Origin: Flavobacterium oncorhynchi
GTDB lineage: Bacteria; Bacteroidota; Bacteroidia; Flavobacteriales; Flavobacteriaceae
Length of the DNA: 43,046 bases
Direction of reading: 5' to 3'
NCBI RefSeq assembly: GCF_002217355.1
Contig: NZ_MUHA01000025.1
Span: forward strand, 137,205 to 180,250
The notes beneath the pieces were generated by a model that worked only from the letters and a program-made list of their open reading frames with translations, was not told the origin of the DNA and made no database searches. Positions 26,116 through 33,861 of this stretch are shown piece by piece (the stretch's first letter is position 1; every line of letters begins with the position of its first letter). The position numbers and the translations under genes are program-made.

Positions 26116-26214
26116 AACCATTTAAAGAGCACTCTCTCAAAGAAACTAAAAAGTTTCTTTTTATAAAAATGCAAGAATTGGCTTTAAGTGTTCGATTGCC
26201 GTCCTTGACACTCT

Positions 26215-26252
26215 ACCAAGAAACTCCTTAAGAAATTAAGGAGTTTTTTTTT
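26215..26252 (+). repeat. 38-bp direct repeat, right copy
   Basis: This matches 25451-25488 at 37 of 38 positions and again includes ACCA followed by the terminator. No tRNA can be folded upstream of it, although TTCGATTGCCG at 26192-26202 resembles a decayed T loop. It terminates the plus-strand transcript of the unrecognised gene. Confidence 0.85.
26223..26252 (+). terminator. Terminator after unrecognised gene
   Basis: The stem ACTCCTTAA/TTAAGGAGT with a GAAA loop and nine T residues is identical to the tRNA-Val terminator. Confidence 0.88.
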
Positions 26253-26291
26253 GTGATATACTTTCACAATTTGCTTATCAATATTTCATCA

Positions 26292-26651
26292 TCAATCATT
26301 ACTTTGCAATTTCTCACATACTTTTTCAAGAAGCTTCTTAGTCTGTTTGAAATATTTCATTTTATCATCAATCTCTTTTATTTTTGACTGAAAAAGCTCA
26401 AGTGTTTCAGGTTTCGAATCAGTACTTTCGAACCAAGTGGTTAATATTTTTTTTATTTCTGCTAAGGTAAAGCCCACTTCTCTCGCTTCTATGATGATTT
26501 CTAAACGTTCAACAACATTATCATCGTAATTTTTATAGTTATTAGATTTCACTTCTTCATTAGTTAATCCCTTGATCATTCCTAGATTTTCATAATATCT
26601 AATAGTATGAATTGATAATCCGGTTTTCTTTGATAATTCGTTTATAAGCAT
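26292..26651 (-). CDS. MerR-family transcription regulator
   Basis: This 119-residue protein starts MLINELSKKTGLSIHTIRYYENLGMI, the N-terminal MerR winged-helix DNA-binding domain with the diagnostic RYYENLG. A dimerisation coiled coil follows (about residues 75-115, with KEIDDKMKYFKQTKKLLEKVCEKL). There is no clear C-terminal metal- or drug-binding domain and only one cysteine late in the chain, so the signal is unknown. I chose the ATG at 26651 for the family-typical beginning. A dyad-symmetric candidate operator lies at 26689-26703, suggesting autoregulation. Confidence 0.88.
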   Translation of the reverse strand: MLINELSKKTGLSIHTIRYYENLGMIKGLTNEEVKSNNYKNYDDNVVERLEIIIEAREVGFTLAEIKKILTTWFESTDSKPETLELFQSKIKEIDDKMKYFKQTKKLLEKVCEKLQSND

Positions 26652-26688
26652 AACTTTATTTTTTTTTATAAAAAACAATAAAGCATAG

Positions 26689-26703
26689 AGTATAGTCTAC
26701 ACT
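26689..26703. promoter_or_regulatory. Candidate MerR operator
   Basis: AGTATA-GTC-TACACT is a dyad with one mismatch pair, 38 bases upstream of the merR-type gene. A TATATTTG box on the minus strand at 26720-26713 lies just upstream of it, so binding here would act near the transcription start. Assignment to this regulator is inferred from position. Confidence 0.4.
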
Positions 26704-26829
26704 TTGTTGTTGCAAATATATTATTTTTTGCTTTTAAAGTTTTTAAAACACAAGGAATAAATCATAAAATATTTTTAATACCTGAGAGAACAAATATGTA
26801 GTATACAATAATTACAAAATATTATTCAA

Positions 26830-26860
26830 AAAAGCCTCCTTAAAAATTACGGAGGCTTTT
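26830..26860 (-). terminator. Terminator after TlpA-like gene
   Basis: AAAAGCCTCC at 26830-26839 pairs with GGAGGCTTTT at 26851-26860. On the minus strand a run of six T follows. The sequence CTCCTTAA inside it resembles, but is not, the shared terminator stem. Confidence 0.8.
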
Positions 26861-26912
26861 GATACTTTTATTTCCCTAAAAATTCAATTTGTTTTAAGCG
26901 GAATCAAAAGAG

Positions 26913-27698
26913 TTATTTTGCCAGCAATTTTTTAATTTCGGCTGCAATATTATCTAAATTGTTTGGAGTATTTCCTGTTGACATAAATCTTAAAACTCCA
27001 TCTTTATCTAATAAAAAGTTTTTCGGAATGGAACCTTTTGCAAACTCATTCCATATTTTTCCATTTGGATCAATTCCATAATTAAAGTCGATTCCGTCTT
27101 TTCTTAGTTTAGTTACTTTTTTCGAAACCACTTCTTGAGTTTCTCCACTTGAAATTGCTAAAAATACAAAATCAGTGTTTTTATTGGGCTCAATAATTTT
27201 CGATGGTATATCATAAAACTCCATTAAGCAAGGCGCACACCAAGTTGCCCAAAAATTTACTAGAACTACTTTACCCTTTAAATCAGAAAGTTTTACTTCT
27301 TTACCATCTATTAATTTTAAGGTAAAGTCTTTTGCTTTCTCATTTAGTTTTAAAATGTACTCATCTTCTTTTACCAATTTTTGGCTTTCTACAGACTGAG
27401 CGGCAGTTTTTTTATCGTTTTCAATTTTTTCTTGCTCGCTGAAAATCTCAATTAAAATTATAAACTCCTTGTTCCCTATTTTATCTCCAAACTTTTTGGC
27501 CAGCTCCTTTCTTTCGCTTTCAGAAACTCCTTTAATCATAGATTTAACATAACCATCGGCACCATATTTCTCAACATCTGCCATTGTACCGATATCATTG
27601 TTAATTATCAATACATATTCGGGCTTTTTTGCCACTTTATCCTGCCCGTAAAAAGATTGTACCACTATTATAAAAACAAAGAGAAATTGTTTTTTCAT
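26913..27698 (-). CDS. Exported TlpA-like thioredoxin
   Basis: This 261-residue protein has a signal peptide (MKKQFLFVFIIVVQSFYGQ), a charged N-terminal region of about 100 residues that I do not recognise, and a TlpA/ResA-type thioredoxin domain from about residue 120. The active site is C154-A-P-C157 in FWATWCAPCLMEF. It probably reduces disulfides or supports cytochrome or outer-membrane protein maturation in the periplasm. It stands between two terminators on the minus strand, with a near-perfect 34-base palindrome 46 bases upstream of its start. Confidence 0.88.
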   Translation of the reverse strand: MKKQFLFVFIIVVQSFYGQDKVAKKPEYVLIINNDIGTMADVEKYGADGYVKSMIKGVSESERKELAKKFGDKIGNKEFIILIEIFSEQEKIENDKKTAAQSVESQKLVKEDEYILKLNEKAKDFTLKLIDGKEVKLSDLKGKVVLVNFWATWCAPCLMEFYDIPSKIIEPNKNTDFVFLAISSGETQEVVSKKVTKLRKDGIDFNYGIDPNGKIWNEFAKGSIPKNFLLDKDGVLRFMSTGNTPNNLDNIAAEIKKLLAK

Positions 27699-27743
27699 GT
27701 TTTGATTGGCATTTAAGGAGGTTATTGTTTTTTATAAACAGCA

Positions 27744-27777
27744 AACACATAGTCCTGAAGCTTCAAGACTATGTGTT
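27744..27777. terminator. 34-base near-perfect palindrome (terminator or operator)
   Basis: The outer arms AACACATAGTC and GACTATGTGTT are perfect inverses, and the centre TGAAGCTTCA is itself a palindrome. Only one C/A pair is mismatched. It lies 84 bases downstream of the first serine hydrolase gene and 46 bases upstream of the TlpA-like gene, both on the minus strand. No T run follows immediately on the minus strand, so a DNA-binding role is as likely as termination. Confidence 0.5.
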
Positions 27778-27860
27778 AAAAAATTCTTTTTGCTAATATA
27801 AGAAATATCTTCGTTCGTAATGATTTAAAATTCAAGCTGATAAACCATCTTACGAAACAA

Positions 27861-29330
27861 CTATTTTCCTTTACTAGTTAATTGAACCTCTGTACTGAGT
27901 TTATCTCTTGTTAAGGTTACAGAATTTACTTTTCCATCGCTGAAACCAAATTTCAACAAGTTAGGATAATCAATAATTCTGAAATATCCATTTTTAAGAT
28001 ATACCAACTCATTATCATTTTTTCCTTTAAAGTGATCTAATAACGGAGATTCAACATAAAGGCGATTGTTTTTTTCTACAATTTTTGTTTCTACGCCTTG
28101 TGCGTAAAGAAAATCATCATAAGTCCCAACTAGTTTTTCTTTTAGACTTGAAGGCATTTCCTGAACTTCCTCATTCGAGGTATTTTTATTCCAGCCCATT
28201 ACTCTTAAAAGTGTTCTTTGAGTATTTCCCATTACAGGAAAACGATTCTTTTTTTCGCCATTGGTTAAAAATGTAAAGCCATTTCCATCTGTCATCGTTG
28301 CAAAAACACTTCCTCCAACTCCTGTATTTGAACCGTTACACATAAACCAATCATAGTTATTGTAACCAAAGGACTTTTGCCATCCATAACTCCAACCGCC
28401 AACAGCATCTTTTAAAGCTGTTACTTCAGTTACTTTTTGAGCAACATCATGAGAAATCACTTTATTGTTTTTATTACGTAAAGCATTTTGCATTTCAATC
28501 GCGATTAGAGCTAGATCAGTTGGCGTAGACCACATTCCTGACGGTCCAACTTGCGGTGTAATTGGCAGACCTGTTCTAATAACTTTTTCATTTTCATCAT
28601 GCACAAGAGCTACATTTGTCGGAAATCCTTTTTCATTAGGCTGTATCATTGTAGTGTTTTTTAATCCAAGAGGCGTAAAAATGTGTTCTTGTGCAAGTTC
28701 ACCTATAGATTTTTTAAAAGTATCTTCTAAAGCCATTTGAACAATTACATAACCGCCGCCACTGTAAGCCCAATCTGTTCCTGGTGCAAACAAAAATTCA
28801 ATTTCTTTATCATATCTTGGAATTTTCCCTAAAAGACTTTCTTTTATAGTTGGGATTGTATCACCTTCATAGTGATCTGCAAATCCGCTTTGGGTTGTGC
28901 CGGCAGTATGATTTAAGAATTGTTTCCATGTTGGTCTATTATTTTCGATAAACTTACTTTTTGGTAAATGCCAGCGTTTTAAATAACCATCAATTGGGTC
29001 GTCTAACTTAATTAATCCTTTTTCTTCAAGAATAAAACAAAGAAGCGCTGTAATTGGTTTTGAAATTGAAGCTGTAGAAAAAGCAGTGTTTTGATCTATT
29101 TTTTCTTTTGAATCTATCGATTTTACACCAAATTGGTTAGAGTACACAATCTTGTAGTTTTCGAAAACAACAAGACTAAATCCCGCAAGTTTATATTTTT
29201 CTAATTGTGGATCAATATTTAAACTGTCTGTTAGAAAGCTATAATCTTTACTTTTTGCAGTTGCTTTTTTGTTTGTTTGAGCACTTGCGACTGTTACTAT
29301 AAGAAGTAATAAATAAATAATGTTTTTCAT
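27861..29330 (-). CDS. Exported beta-lactamase-fold serine hydrolase 1
   Basis: This 489-residue protein has a signal peptide (MKNIIYLLLLIVTVASAQ) and a class C beta-lactamase/penicillin-binding-protein fold. The nucleophile motif SxxK is S88-I-S-K91 in STASISKPITALL. The second motif is at Y189 in AYSGGGYVIVQMALE. A further C-terminal domain (from about residue 400, with VGTYDDFLYAQGVETKIVEKNNRLYVESP) is of the kind found in many such hydrolases. Substrates may be peptidoglycan peptides, D-amino acid peptides or esters. It shares a 53-bp operator array with the second hydrolase gene, although the coding sequences are only family-level similar. Confidence 0.88.
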   Translation of the reverse strand: MKNIIYLLLLIVTVASAQTNKKATAKSKDYSFLTDSLNIDPQLEKYKLAGFSLVVFENYKIVYSNQFGVKSIDSKEKIDQNTAFSTASISKPITALLCFILEEKGLIKLDDPIDGYLKRWHLPKSKFIENNRPTWKQFLNHTAGTTQSGFADHYEGDTIPTIKESLLGKIPRYDKEIEFLFAPGTDWAYSGGGYVIVQMALEDTFKKSIGELAQEHIFTPLGLKNTTMIQPNEKGFPTNVALVHDENEKVIRTGLPITPQVGPSGMWSTPTDLALIAIEMQNALRNKNNKVISHDVAQKVTEVTALKDAVGGWSYGWQKSFGYNNYDWFMCNGSNTGVGGSVFATMTDGNGFTFLTNGEKKNRFPVMGNTQRTLLRVMGWNKNTSNEEVQEMPSSLKEKLVGTYDDFLYAQGVETKIVEKNNRLYVESPLLDHFKGKNDNELVYLKNGYFRIIDYPNLLKFGFSDGKVNSVTLTRDKLSTEVQLTSKGK

Positions 29331-29368
29331 GGTATCGTGATTTTTAAGGTTAGAAATTTATTTCGGTA

Positions 29369-29448
29369 CAAAGATGTGGGAGAAATTAAACCTATGCGAC
29401 CGAATAAAACTATTCGAACGCATTTGTCTCCAGCAATGCGTACGAGTA
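29369..29448 (-). promoter_or_regulatory. Three-half-site promoter A, serine hydrolase 1
   Basis: Three half-sites of consensus TAYTCGNNCGC lie at 29438-29448 (minus, TACTCGTACGC), 29411-29421 (plus, TATTCGAACGC) and 29396-29406 (minus, TATTCGGTCGC). Gaps are 16 and 4 bases. A weak -7 box, CATCTTTG on the minus strand at 29376-29369, follows after 19 bases, so the last half-site sits where the -33 box should be. The same order, orientation and spacing occur at 30901-30980. I infer an activator-dependent promoter, probably bound by the AraC-family protein at 30997-32136. Confidence 0.75.
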
Positions 29449-29714
29449 ATTACAAAGCCCTAAAAAACAATACATTAAAACAACAAACCAATGCATTTTT
29501 GAAAGATAATTATTTTTTATTCGAACTAAAAAAACTTCAGTTTCTGAAAATTCGAACCTCAATATTATTTACACAACAGATAAAATTGCTTGATTTATTC
29601 TAAACCTAAAAGAGAAAACCAAGAAAGGAAATACAATTTATTCTACTTTACTACTTACTTATAAATCCACCCAATAAAGCAACAGATAATTGAAATACAG
29701 ATTTATCCAAACGT
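29449..29714. other. Gene-free stretch between operator A and a terminator
   Basis: This part of the 447-base gap 29331-29777 is AT-rich. Read on the minus strand, the last codons before operator A give FFRAL and a stop, similar to the FRKAL ending of the AraC-family gene before operator B, but the match does not extend further. I see no supported gene. Confidence 0.4.
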
Positions 29715-29745
29715 AAAAAACTCCTTAATTTCTTAAGGAGTTTTT
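29715..29745 (-). terminator. Terminator after serine hydrolase 2 (shared stem, opposite strand)
   Basis: ACTCCTTAA at 29720-29728 pairs with TTAAGGAGT at 29733-29741. On the minus strand the stem and GAAA loop are identical to the tRNA-Val terminator. T runs flank both sides. Confidence 0.85.
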
Positions 29746-29777
29746 ACATTCTATTTTAATGGTATTATTTGCGTCTG

Positions 29778-30863
29778 TTACAAATTTGCATTATCAGGTT
29801 TCATATCTTTCAAGATTGTGTCATAAATTGAATTCAGAAGTGTTTGTCTCATTTTTGAGTTTCTATAATCTAACAGTATTATGATTCCCCAATTTTTAGC
29901 TCTGTCATAACATATTATTGAAGATTGTCCCATTGAGTCTCCCGATTTCATATAAAGTGTATTTTTATCATCTGTCATAATATTTACACCCAATCCTAAT
30001 TCTCTCTTTTCATCTTTATAAAAGATTTTCTCAGTAATAATAGCTGCTTTACCTACTTTAGTTTCTTTGTTTAAAACTGCTTTTAAATAGGTAACCATAT
30101 CAGTAGCATTCGATTTAACTAATCCTGCTGGTGCAGTAATATTCCAATTAAAAAACTCTTGAATACCTCCTTCAGGATTGTGAGCAGTTGTACGGTTTTT
30201 TACATTAAAATCCTTAGTTAAAGTACTAGTCATTTTTAATGGTTTTATCATTTTGCTTGTGATAATCTCATCATAACTCTTGTTATAAACTTTCTCTAAT
30301 ATTTGTCCAAGTAAAGTAAACCCAATCGTAGAATAACGGTATTTACCATAATCTTTTAACTCAGAACAATTATTTACAATTGCAGCCAATGATTCTTTAG
30401 TTACACTACTCACAGGCTGCTGCGGATTTAACTCCATTAGTTTCCCAAAATCGATATCTGGCAAACCTGATTGATGAGAAGCTAAATCTGAAATTCTAAT
30501 TTTGTTTTTAAGATTACTTTGCAGTACATATTCTTTTGGAAGATAGCTGTCTATATAATCTTCCAATTTCAATTTTTTCTCAATAGCGGCTTGTGCTATT
30601 AAATTTGAAGTTAAAATTTTAGTAATTGATGCTATTTCAAATATGGAGTTCTTGTCAATTTTAGTTTGACTCTCTGCATTCAAATTCCCGTATGCAGTAT
30701 AATATTCTTCATTGTTTAGAACAAAGCCAATACTAATACCTACATTGGGATTTTTTTGGTGACTATCTTTTATTATCGAATCTATTCTTTGAGAAATTCC
30801 CTGTCCAAAAGAAAAGTTAGTTACTAATAAAAGTGCTGCTAATAATTTTACTGAAGTTTTCAT
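29778..30863 (-). CDS. Exported beta-lactamase-fold serine hydrolase 2
   Basis: This 361-residue protein has a signal peptide (MKTSVKLLAALLLVTNFSFGQ) and the class C beta-lactamase/PBP fold. Motifs are S79-I-T-K82 in EIASITKILTSNL, Y177-S-T in KYRYSTIGFTLLGQ, and the third motif KSGD in TLYMKSGDSMGQSS. It lacks the extra C-terminal domain of hydrolase 1. It should act in the periplasm or outside the cell on a peptide or ester. The AraC-family gene lies just upstream, and operator B lies between them. The three could form a regulated cell-envelope response. Confidence 0.9.
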   Translation of the reverse strand: MKTSVKLLAALLLVTNFSFGQGISQRIDSIIKDSHQKNPNVGISIGFVLNNEEYYTAYGNLNAESQTKIDKNSIFEIASITKILTSNLIAQAAIEKKLKLEDYIDSYLPKEYVLQSNLKNKIRISDLASHQSGLPDIDFGKLMELNPQQPVSSVTKESLAAIVNNCSELKDYGKYRYSTIGFTLLGQILEKVYNKSYDEIITSKMIKPLKMTSTLTKDFNVKNRTTAHNPEGGIQEFFNWNITAPAGLVKSNATDMVTYLKAVLNKETKVGKAAIITEKIFYKDEKRELGLGVNIMTDDKNTLYMKSGDSMGQSSIICYDRAKNWGIIILLDYRNSKMRQTLLNSIYDTILKDMKPDNANL

Positions 30864-30900
30864 CGTATCGTATTTTTATGGTTATAAATTTATTTCGATA

Positions 30901-30980
30901 CAAACTTGCGAAAGAAACTTATGATACGCGACCGAATAAAACTACTCGTACGCATTTGTTTAAAAAAACGCGTACGAGTA
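30901..30980 (-). promoter_or_regulatory. Three-half-site promoter B, serine hydrolase 2
   Basis: Half-sites lie at 30970-30980 (minus, TACTCGTACGC), 30943-30953 (plus, TACTCGTACGC) and 30928-30938 (minus, TATTCGGTCGC). Gaps are again 16 and 4 bases. The first two form a perfect 11-bp inverted repeat. The weak -7 box CAAGTTTG (minus, 30908-30901) follows after 19 bases, as in promoter A. The sequences between the half-sites and the -7 box differ between A and B, so conservation is concentrated in the sites themselves. Confidence 0.78.
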
Positions 30981-30996
30981 ATTACAAAACCATGAA

Positions 30997-32136
30997 TTAC
31001 AAAGCCTTGCGAAAATCAGTAGGAGTAAAACCGGTATGCTTTTTAAAAGCAGTATTGAAAGAAGATTTTGAATTAAAACCTACTTCGTACAGAATTTCTA
31101 AAATGGTTACTTTACTTTTTGCAACATCTTTTAAAATATTCTTTGCATTTTCGATACGATAGGCATTAATAAAATCATAAAAATGCTGTTCTAATTTATG
31201 ATTGATTAAAAGCGATAAATCTCGTACCGGAATTTGAATATCATTTGAAACATCTTGTATGGTCAAAGAAGGATTAAGAAACGGTTTTTCTTCATCCATA
31301 TACTGCTGCAGTTTCAATAATTCTTCACTATACTCTTTTTCGGTTACAGCTGTAGGCGCATTAACTTTTTCTTCAGAAACAATGTCTTTAACTAGTTTTA
31401 ATTTTGAATCGATATTCCTGAATAAATCTGGATTATTTAAAGCTTTAAATAAATACCAGCAAATAATAAAGGGCTGCATTACCATAATTCCAGCTTTTAT
31501 CCATTCAGAGATATCTGGATATTCTGAAAACTTAAAAATATTTTTTACAATAGCAACTACATACAAGATTGAAAGAAGGGTTGCAAACTGAAATAACCAA
31601 TTATAGGAATTAATATGTGTACCGGCATTATTTTCTAGATACAGCTTTTTTGCTCTTTTTAATAACATAAAAATGGCCGCAAAATAAACAATGATCTGAA
31701 CATGAATTAAAACATGAATAAACTGCAATTCGATCATGCTTTTACGATTTATTATAAAATCCAACTTTGAAGCATCATCTACAGCATAGAAACGCGGTAT
31801 CAAAACAGCATTTACAATTAAAAACGGAACCGCATGTAAAAGATATTTGGGCTTAAGTTTAAAATCAGAATAGGAAACGGATAATACGTATAAATAAAAA
31901 ATTGGAATTTGAAGAAAAGCAATTGTAGATCTGAATATTCCCAAATTTGAAGGTCTGTCGAACATTAATCCGAACAAAGGCTCACTTGAATCGATTGCAT
32001 TTATTAATAGAAAAACAGCAAAAAGAATATTGCTTGTTTTGTCTTTTGTTTTAACTGTGAGCAGAAAAAATATTAGCAATAATGAAATGAACAAAGTAAT
32101 TATGGTTGCAACAATTAATAAATTAATCTTATCCAT
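30997..32136 (-). CDS. Membrane-anchored AraC-family regulator
   Basis: This 379-residue protein combines six or seven membrane helices (residues about 5-235) with a C-terminal AraC-type double helix-turn-helix (about residues 280-379). The DNA-binding part has LTIQDVSNDIQIPVRDLSLLI for the first HTH, then VTILEILYEVGFNSKSSFNTAFKKHTGFTPTDFR for the second. The layout suggests a one-component sensor that detects an envelope signal and binds DNA from the membrane. The gene ends 16 bases before operator B and is on the same strand as both serine hydrolase genes. AraC-type half-sites in both hydrolase promoters make it their likely regulator. Confidence 0.9.
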   Translation of the reverse strand: MDKINLLIVATIITLFISLLLIFFLLTVKTKDKTSNILFAVFLLINAIDSSEPLFGLMFDRPSNLGIFRSTIAFLQIPIFYLYVLSVSYSDFKLKPKYLLHAVPFLIVNAVLIPRFYAVDDASKLDFIINRKSMIELQFIHVLIHVQIIVYFAAIFMLLKRAKKLYLENNAGTHINSYNWLFQFATLLSILYVVAIVKNIFKFSEYPDISEWIKAGIMVMQPFIICWYLFKALNNPDLFRNIDSKLKLVKDIVSEEKVNAPTAVTEKEYSEELLKLQQYMDEEKPFLNPSLTIQDVSNDIQIPVRDLSLLINHKLEQHFYDFINAYRIENAKNILKDVAKSKVTILEILYEVGFNSKSSFNTAFKKHTGFTPTDFRKAL

Positions 32137-32395
32137 TTTTGTTTTCTAGTGGTATTATTGTTTATAATTATAACCCGCTTATTTAAATCTGCCTTCAAAT
32201 ATTAGTATATTTTTTTGACTGTGTTTCAGCGGTAAGCTTGTTCTTTTTCAAAGCGAATATATGAAATATTTTCACTTTTTATTAGTTCCTTTTTCTTGAA
32301 AAAGAAATAATTTCTTACTGTTATATTCTTCTTTTTTCTTAAAATCAAGCAAAAAAAGCAAAACTCTGAAACCCTGCGTTCTACGCTCTTTACTC

Positions 32396-33766
32396 TTATT
32401 TTACTGATTTAAAAAGAGTTTCAAGTGTAGATTTTTTCTGATTCACTAGTATCAATTGACTTTTATCATTTAAGAAAATCATATCTATAAACTCCTTGTC
32501 TGGATTAAATTTATATTTTTTCAGCTCTGCAAAATTTCTTTGCACCAGCTTTAATTTCTCGGCACTATTTGTCGAAACAATTATAACCTTAGTAAGCGGT
32601 GTTTTTTTCATTTTGTCAATACTTGCTTCAGTTAATTCAGAATCAAACTCGGTTCTGGAACGGTAACGAAACATTTTTCTTATTGCATTTACGTCTTCTT
32701 CATTTTCAGAAATTACATATCTATAAGCCATAATATTATCTAGCTCATTTATCCAATTCGGGAAGTTGGTCTCATACTGCTTGATGTAATTATCTATAAA
32801 ACTTCTGTCAATTCCTTTCTTCTGATTAATGTACTCTATAACCAATGGATAAATTTGTTTTGCCATAAGACTGATATATTTTCTATTATACCAATCTCCA
32901 TCATCAATTTTCCCGTCTAATTGTTCATAAACATATCCATTTCCTAATGCCGTTGCCAAAACTTCATTCATGAGCTGATAAGCATAATTACTGCACTTTG
33001 ATTTATTTTCTTTAAAATAAGAATCTATATCTTTTTTTACTTCGAGCGATTCTTCGTCATAAATGATATGATACGTTTCGTGCAGCATAACGCTAAATAA
33101 ATCTTTGTATGAATCTAAATCAGTCTGCACGGCACTAATAAAGTTATTACAAAACGCCTGCGCAGTAAATCCTTTAGAATTAGGCAGCGGATAAAAAGCT
33201 ATTTCAAATGGAATTGAAGTATCCCAGCTGGAATTATAAAATGTAAGCCCGGTTTGAAAATACTTTTCCATGTCATGTTCGTTCGAATATTTTGTAATTT
33301 CTACAATTTGTTTTTCGAATTTCTCTTTGTTTGGATTATAAATCAGCTCGTTGTAAATAGGCGTAAACTCTGAAATACTTTCTGCCAAGTCATTCAATGT
33401 TTTATTAGGAATGAAACCTATTGAACGTATTTTGAAATCTTTTAAATTATCAGTTTCAATCAAGTTCTTTTTCAGTAAATCTTCTGTCTGCATCGACTTT
33501 TTTAAGCCGTAAGGATAATCCTCAAATGGAAAACTATAGTAAATATTTAAAAGGTCAAATTTTGAAGCTATACTTTTATATTTCTCCGTATAATATTTTG
33601 ATTTTTGAAATTCTGTTTTAAAAACATTCTCTGGAGAATTCTCAGAAAGATTTTGTAAAAAAACAAAAACAGCCAATTGTTCTGAATATTTAATTTTAAA
33701 AACTGCCTTTTGTCCAAATGCTAAAGTTGTCAAAAGTAAAAACAAGAGCCAAAGTTTATTTTTCAT
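32396..33766 (-). CDS. Exported putative zinc peptidase
   Basis: This 456-residue protein has a signal peptide (MKNKLWLLFLLLTTLAFGQ). I do not recognise the family, but HETYH at residues 229-233 fits an HExxH zinc site, and E268 in NEVLATALGNG has the position and form of a gluzincin third ligand. The rest is mixed alpha/beta without clear domains. The gap of 259 bases to the AraC-family gene shows no clear terminator or promoter. It may act in the periplasm, but activity is an inference from the motif. Confidence 0.7.
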   Translation of the reverse strand: MKNKLWLLFLLLTTLAFGQKAVFKIKYSEQLAVFVFLQNLSENSPENVFKTEFQKSKYYTEKYKSIASKFDLLNIYYSFPFEDYPYGLKKSMQTEDLLKKNLIETDNLKDFKIRSIGFIPNKTLNDLAESISEFTPIYNELIYNPNKEKFEKQIVEITKYSNEHDMEKYFQTGLTFYNSSWDTSIPFEIAFYPLPNSKGFTAQAFCNNFISAVQTDLDSYKDLFSVMLHETYHIIYDEESLEVKKDIDSYFKENKSKCSNYAYQLMNEVLATALGNGYVYEQLDGKIDDGDWYNRKYISLMAKQIYPLVIEYINQKKGIDRSFIDNYIKQYETNFPNWINELDNIMAYRYVISENEEDVNAIRKMFRYRSRTEFDSELTEASIDKMKKTPLTKVIIVSTNSAEKLKLVQRNFAELKKYKFNPDKEFIDMIFLNDKSQLILVNQKKSTLETLFKSVK

Positions 33767-33861
33767 ACAATCCTATTAGGGTTTAAAATAATTTGCGGAA
33801 TTATGTATTAAATTCTATTTGTTAGAAATCGAGCTAAAGAGTTTACTCAAAATACATTTTT

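Noticed and set aside
26129..26217. Possible second, decayed tRNA before the right 38-bp repeat
   Set aside because: TTCGATT and ACCA are present, but no T stem, D arm or anticodon arm can be paired.
29449..29510. Possible remnant of a second AraC-family gene before operator A
   Set aside because: Only the last five codons (FFRAL and stop) resemble the FRKAL ending of the real gene. Upstream the frame soon hits a stop and no HTH residues are visible.
29337..29603. Plus-strand frame across operator A
   Set aside because: It runs over the promoter and half-sites of serine hydrolase 1 and matches nothing. A similar frame at 30833-31162 crosses operator B and the end of the AraC-family gene.
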